Part shown: positions 61,004-64,000 of the stretch, piece by piece
Position numbering within the stretch: the first letter of the stretch is position 1
Layout: each line of letters begins with the position of its first letter
Assembly: GCF_018130465.1 (NCBI RefSeq)
Contig: NZ_JAFCKJ010000007.1
Span: forward strand, 1-64,000
DNA length: 64,000 nucleotides
Source of the DNA: Bradyrhizobium canariense
GTDB taxonomy: Bacteria > Pseudomonadota > Alphaproteobacteria > Rhizobiales > Xanthobacteraceae
Reading direction: 5' to 3'
Notes under the pieces: generated by a model
Told to the model about the DNA's origin: nothing
The model's input: only the letters and a program-made list of their open reading frames with translations
The model's database searches: none
Position numbers and translations under genes: made by a program

Positions 61004-61106
61004 TCATGCCCCGCGAAAGCGGGGCATCCAGTACGCCGCAGCTTCTCCGTATCCAACTGACTTCTCGGAATACTGGGTCGCCCGGTCAAGCTGGGCGACG
61101 ACAGCG
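61004..61106. repeat. dispersed repeat of a third family
   Basis: TCATGCCCCGCGAAAGCGGG (a short hairpin CCCCGC/GCGGGG) is followed by CATCCAGTACGCCGCAGCTT and later ATACTGGGTCGCCCGGTCAA with GCTGGGCGACGACAGC. The halves CATCCAGTA/TACTGGGT and GTCGCCCGG.. with CTGGGCGAC are complementary. From memory, similar elements are common between genes in Bradyrhizobium and Rhodopseudomonas. Single copy here. Confidence 0.7.
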
Positions 61107-61118
61107 AGTGATGTGGCC

Positions 61119-61517
61119 TCACACTGCCAACACACTCCCGCTCCTGCGCAATCCCACATATTGCAGCTCGGCAAACACGCCGGTCGCGATCGCCTGCGCC
61201 ACGACCATGAGCTCGCCGGCAAGGTTCGGCGACACCGCGCCCGAGAGCAGCAGCGCGATGCTGCCGACCGTCCATGCCGCGTTGCCGACCACGACCAGCA
61301 GCACGAGCGGCTTTGCCACGGAGGCGCGTGAGGCAAGCCAGCCGACCAGTGCGGTGTAGGCGATCAGGAACAGGCCGGTCTCGCGCAGCAGCGCTTCGGG
61401 CAGGTTGAACAGCGACGCGAACGCGCTGGCGCCGAAGGTGAAACCGAGAGCGGCGATGCCGCTGAAGATCGCGTCGGCAAGAAGCGCGCGGCGGAGGAAG
61501 CTGGATGCGTCGATCAT
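61119..61517 (-). CDS. small four-helix membrane protein
   Basis: 132 residues, four membrane segments: ALLADAIFSGIAALGFTFGA, GLFLIAYTALVGWLASRASV, PLVLLVVVGNAAWTVGSIAL and LAGELMVVAQAIATGVFAEL. It begins MIDASSFLRRAL; the open frame upstream is an overlap shadow. I recognise no named family with confidence. It lies 37 bases after the next small gene on the same strand, and both may answer to the divergent XRE/MmyB-type regulator. Confidence 0.75.
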   Translation of the reverse strand: MIDASSFLRRALLADAIFSGIAALGFTFGASAFASLFNLPEALLRETGLFLIAYTALVGWLASRASVAKPLVLLVVVGNAAWTVGSIALLLSGAVSPNLAGELMVVAQAIATGVFAELQYVGLRRSGSVLAV

Positions 61518-61554
61518 CGTGGGTCTCCATGGTTGGGTTGGGCTCAGGGAAAAC

Positions 61555-61785
61555 TCAGTGCCGTCCGCGCCACCGGGCGCGGAGCAGGCGGGCGAGGCGG
61601 AACGGGCAGAGGTTCCTGCCGAGGCCATGCTCGAAGGCGGTGACCTGCGCGACGACATAGTCGCCGGTCGAATGCACCAGCGGCTCCGGCATGTTGAGGC
61701 TGCGCGCCAGCATCCGGGTTGCGAACGCCATGGCCCAGGGAACAAGGTGGTCCGCGACAGTCCGGTAGAGCAGCAGTGCGATCAT
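61555..61785 (-). CDS. small hypothetical protein
   Basis: 76 residues from the ATG at 61785 (MIALLLYRTVADHLVPWAMA). Residues 1-20 are hydrophobic and the C-terminus is Arg-rich (RNLCPFRLARLLRARWRGRH). The GAGACGACC-type purine stretch just before the ATG is a weak ribosome site. It is divergent from the regulator at 61887, with an ATTAC-N7-GTAAT palindrome between them. Function unknown. Confidence 0.6.
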   Translation of the reverse strand: MIALLLYRTVADHLVPWAMAFATRMLARSLNMPEPLVHSTGDYVVAQVTAFEHGLGRNLCPFRLARLLRARWRGRH

Positions 61786-61834
61786 GGTCGTCTCCTGTTG
61801 CGACCGAAGATGCGCCGGCCCGGGGCCCAATTCG

Positions 61835-61851
61835 ATTACCTCTGACGTAAT
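61835..61851. promoter_or_regulatory. palindrome in the regulator's divergent promoter region
   Basis: ATTAC-CTCTGAC-GTAAT is a perfect 5-7-5 inverted repeat. It lies 36 bases before the XRE/MmyB-type regulator and 50 bases before the divergent small gene. This is the right place for an operator of the regulator. Assignment by position and symmetry. Confidence 0.5.
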
Positions 61852-61886
61852 GGAAGCGCCGAAATCTGCGTGCTAGGTTTTCGACC

Positions 61887-62708
61887 ATGAACGCACATGC
61901 ATCCACGGCACAGGCCGAACGCAGCCAGCCGGTCCATATCGGCGACCATTTGCGCGAATGGCGGCAGCGCCGCCGCATGAGCCAGCTCGATCTCGCCGGC
62001 GAGGCCGAGATCTCTGCGCGGCATTTGAGTTTCGTCGAGACCGGCCGCGCCGCTCCCTCGCGCGACATGGTGCTCAGGCTCGCCGAGCGCCTCGACGTGC
62101 CCTTGCGCGAACGCAACGTGCTGCTGGTCTCAGCCGGGTATGCCCCCGCCTTTCCGCAGCGCCCGCTGGAGGATCCCGCCTTGAAACCAGCCCGCCAGGC
62201 GATCGACCTTGTCCTCAAGGCGCATGAGCCCAATCCGGCGTTGGCCTATGACAGGCACTGGAATCTGGTCTCCGCCAACCGCATGCTGGCGCCACTGCTC
62301 GCCGGCATTCCGCAGCGGCTGCTCGGCCAGCCCCTCAACGTGCTGCGGCTTGCCTTCCATCCCGAGGCGCTGGCGCCGCGCACGGTCAATCTCGCGGAAT
62401 GGTGCGGGCATCTTCTGGAGCGGCTGCACCGGCAATGCGAGGCCACCGCCGATCCTGAGCTGATCAAGCTCTACAACGACCTGAAGAGCTATCCGATCCC
62501 GGCGCGCGCGGCACCACTGTCGAGCGACAATGTCGCGATCCCCTTCAAGCTGCGCCACGACGGGGAGATACTAAGTTTCTTCTCCACCACCATGGTGTTC
62601 GGTACGCCCGTCGACATCACCCTGTCGGAGCTGGCGCTGGAGACCTTCTTTCCGGCCGACGAGCGCACTGCCGAGCGGCTCCGACAAATGGCAGCAGCCA
62701 TGAGCTAG
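61887..62708 (+). CDS. XRE-family regulator with MmyB-like ligand domain
   Basis: 273 residues. An N-terminal HTH (GDHLREWRQRRRMSQLDLAG, EISARHLSFVETGRAAPSRD, MVLRLAERLDVPLRERN; about 20-80) is followed by the MmyB/PAS-like ligand-binding domain (LVLKAHEPNPALAYDRHWNL, VSANRMLAPLLAGIPQRLLG, NVLRLAFHPEALAPRTVNLA). Such proteins usually control a divergent short-chain or membrane-protein operon and sense fatty acid-like ligands. Here the divergent genes are small membrane proteins. Confidence 0.92.
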   Translation: MNAHASTAQAERSQPVHIGDHLREWRQRRRMSQLDLAGEAEISARHLSFVETGRAAPSRDMVLRLAERLDVPLRERNVLLVSAGYAPAFPQRPLEDPALKPARQAIDLVLKAHEPNPALAYDRHWNLVSANRMLAPLLAGIPQRLLGQPLNVLRLAFHPEALAPRTVNLAEWCGHLLERLHRQCEATADPELIKLYNDLKSYPIPARAAPLSSDNVAIPFKLRHDGEILSFFSTTMVFGTPVDITLSELALETFFPADERTAERLRQMAAAMS

Positions 62709-62777
62709 CGGCCTTGCCTCGGAACGGGTTCGGCTTATCTTTGGGCAAACCTGTACCGCTCGAAGGAGGCGCCTGAC

Positions 62778-63443
62778 ATGAGCACGCTGAAACCGCTCCA
62801 GATTGACGTCGTCTCCGACGTGGTGTGCCCTTGGTGCTATATCGGCAAGCACCGGATCGAGAGCGCGCTGGCGCTGGTGCCCGACGTTCCGGTCAAGCTC
62901 AATTTCCGTCCCTTCTTCCTCAATCCCTGGGTGCCGTCCGAGGGCATCAGCCGGGAGGACTATCTCACCAAGAAGTTCGGCTCGGTCGAGGCCTATAAGG
63001 GCATTGCGGGGCGCGTCGTTGCGGCCGCGAGCGAAGAGGGGCTCGTCTACCGGCCTGAGCTGGTCGCGCGTCAGCCCAACACCACCGACTGCCACCGCCT
63101 GATCCTGTGGGCCGAGGCGATCGGCAAGGCGCCCGAGATGAAGCAGCGCCTGATGGAGCTCTACTTCCGCGACGGCGGCGACCTCACCGATTTGAACGTG
63201 CTTGTGCAGGCGGCTGCCGACGTCGGCCTCGATGCCGACGACGTGCGCAAGCGCCTCGCTACCGACGAGGACGTCGCGCGCGTATCCGCGGACGCACAGG
63301 AAGCCGCCGAGAAGGGCATCTCCGGCGTGCCGACCTACGTGTTCGCGCAGAAATACGCCGTCTCAGGCGCACAGGATCCCAACATGCTCGCGCGCGCCAT
63401 CCGCGAGGTCTCGGCGGAGATCAACGCCCAGGCGGCGGAGTAG
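62778..63443 (+). CDS. DsbA-family oxidoreductase, FrnE type
   Basis: 221 residues, cytoplasmic (no signal peptide). The thioredoxin-fold active site is CPWC in VVSDVVCPWCYIGKHRIE. The cis-Pro region is GISGVPTYVFAQKYAVSGAQ, followed by DPNMLARAI, as in FrnE/2-hydroxychromene-isomerase-like proteins. A GGAGG site (AAGGAGGC) precedes the ATG. The role is likely disulfide or dithiol exchange in stress defence; the substrate is unknown. It lies 69 bases after the regulator. Confidence 0.92.
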   Translation: MSTLKPLQIDVVSDVVCPWCYIGKHRIESALALVPDVPVKLNFRPFFLNPWVPSEGISREDYLTKKFGSVEAYKGIAGRVVAAASEEGLVYRPELVARQPNTTDCHRLILWAEAIGKAPEMKQRLMELYFRDGGDLTDLNVLVQAAADVGLDADDVRKRLATDEDVARVSADAQEAAEKGISGVPTYVFAQKYAVSGAQDPNMLARAIREVSAEINAQAAE

Positions 63444-63451
63444 GAGCTGTC

Positions 63452-64000
63452 CTATTTACGAAGCAGGCGAACTGCGCGGCGCGCCGCCGCGTAGGCGATG
63501 CCGTGCGCCGCAAGCGCTGCGTGAACGAGCGCCACGATGGGGTCATTCCGCCGCAACGGAATCAGCACGTCCCCGATTGCGAAGCGCCCGCGCCAGATCG
63601 GATTGATCATGGGGTGATCGGGGCTCGCCGTGGAATCCGCGCTGGCGATGGCGGGATCGGCGCAGAGGCGGCGGGTGAGCTCGAGCGTGAGCTGCACGCC
63701 CGGTGAATATCGTGCAAAGCGCTCGTCGATGCCGAGCTTGAAGAAGAAGGCGCGGTCCTGATGGCGCAGCACGATGCCGGCTGCCACCGGCGTCGCGCCG
63801 GCGCGAAGGGTGATGATCTCGCATTGCGCGGTTTCTGCCAGCGCAGGAACCGCGCGGCGGATGAAGGTTGCATCGCCGGCATGCTGGACCAGCGCGGTGC
63901 CGCGCTTGCCCTTCCAGCCACTGGCTTCGAGCTGCAAGAATGTTTCGAGCGCCGGCCTGATCTCGTCCGGGCTGCGCGCCACGTCGAACGCGACGGCGCC
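63452..64000 (-). CDS. GNAT-type acetyltransferase, CelD/BcsL-like (5' end outside window)
   Basis: The frame is open to the last base of the window (reading GAVAFDVARSPDEIRPALET inward), so the N-terminal part is missing; about 182 C-terminal residues are visible. FLQLEASGWKGKRGTALV is the hallmark of the CelD/BcsL GNAT branch, followed by FIRRAVPALAETAQCEIITL, AGIVLRHQDRAFFFKLGIDE and RYSPGVQLTLELTRRL. Members are linked to polysaccharide modification. It converges on frnE, with 8 bases between the stops. Confidence 0.85.
   Translation of the reverse strand, partial: GAVAFDVARSPDEIRPALETFLQLEASGWKGKRGTALVQHAGDATFIRRAVPALAETAQCEIITLRAGATPVAAGIVLRHQDRAFFFKLGIDERFARYSPGVQLTLELTRRLCADPAIASADSTASPDHPMINPIWRGRFAIGDVLIPLRRNDPIVALVHAALAAHGIAYAAARRAVRLLRK

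Overview
This 64 kb window is high-GC chromosomal DNA from an alphaproteobacterium, most probably Bradyrhizobium or a close relative. That is an inference from gene content: very large flagellins of about 760 residues, FlaF, FliX, a CheL-type FlgJ, CckA, TTAA-N7-TTAA CtrA-type boxes, and several families of dispersed palindromic repeats. No tRNA, rRNA, CRISPR array, prophage, transposase or integrase was recognised.

Bases 1-39660 are a flagellar cluster with insertions. In order: two tandem flagellins (the first cut by the window edge), flaF, a decayed gene, a FlaG-like gene, flgN, cheL/flgJ, flgI and fliX. Next come two unrelated HxlR-regulator/NAD(P)-reductase pairs, dksA and a fumarylacetoacetase-fold hydratase. 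Then flgH-flgA-flgG-flgF on the minus strand, and fliL-fliM-(coiled-coil gene)-motE on the plus strand. An accessory block at 20.3-27.2 kb holds a 1283-residue VCBS/RTX protein, a FecR-domain protein and a TPR protein. The flagellar genes resume with a 1269-residue TPR envelope protein, fliP-fliO, flgB-flgC-fliE, fliQ-fliR-flhB, and then cckA. Canonical CtrA boxes precede several of these units. CckA is the kinase that feeds phosphate to CtrA, so the regulator input and its likely targets lie together.

Bases 39.9-46.3 kb hold a Tim44-domain gene, then an ABC uptake operon (solute-binding protein, permease, ATPase), a Crp-type regulator and an allophanate-hydrolase-like amidase. A second, degenerate copy of the 3' end and terminator of the Tim44 gene lies on the far side of this module, suggesting a past insertion or duplication.

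Bases 46.3-64 kb are mostly metabolic and hypothetical genes: a lectin-like secreted protein, a glutathione S-transferase, an isoprenylcysteine-methyltransferase-like membrane protein, a relatively AT-rich orphan membrane protein, class I fumarase with an Irr-type operator candidate, and a carotenoid-oxygenase locus. The last is the most striking regulatory feature. A TetR gene, a carotenoid oxygenase, a MAPEG protein and two further membrane proteins are arranged around four copies of one 19-bp operator, in two promoters of identical layout. The right end holds a SET-domain protein with a histone-like tail, small membrane proteins, an XRE/MmyB-type regulator, a FrnE-type DsbA protein and a partial GNAT acetyltransferase.
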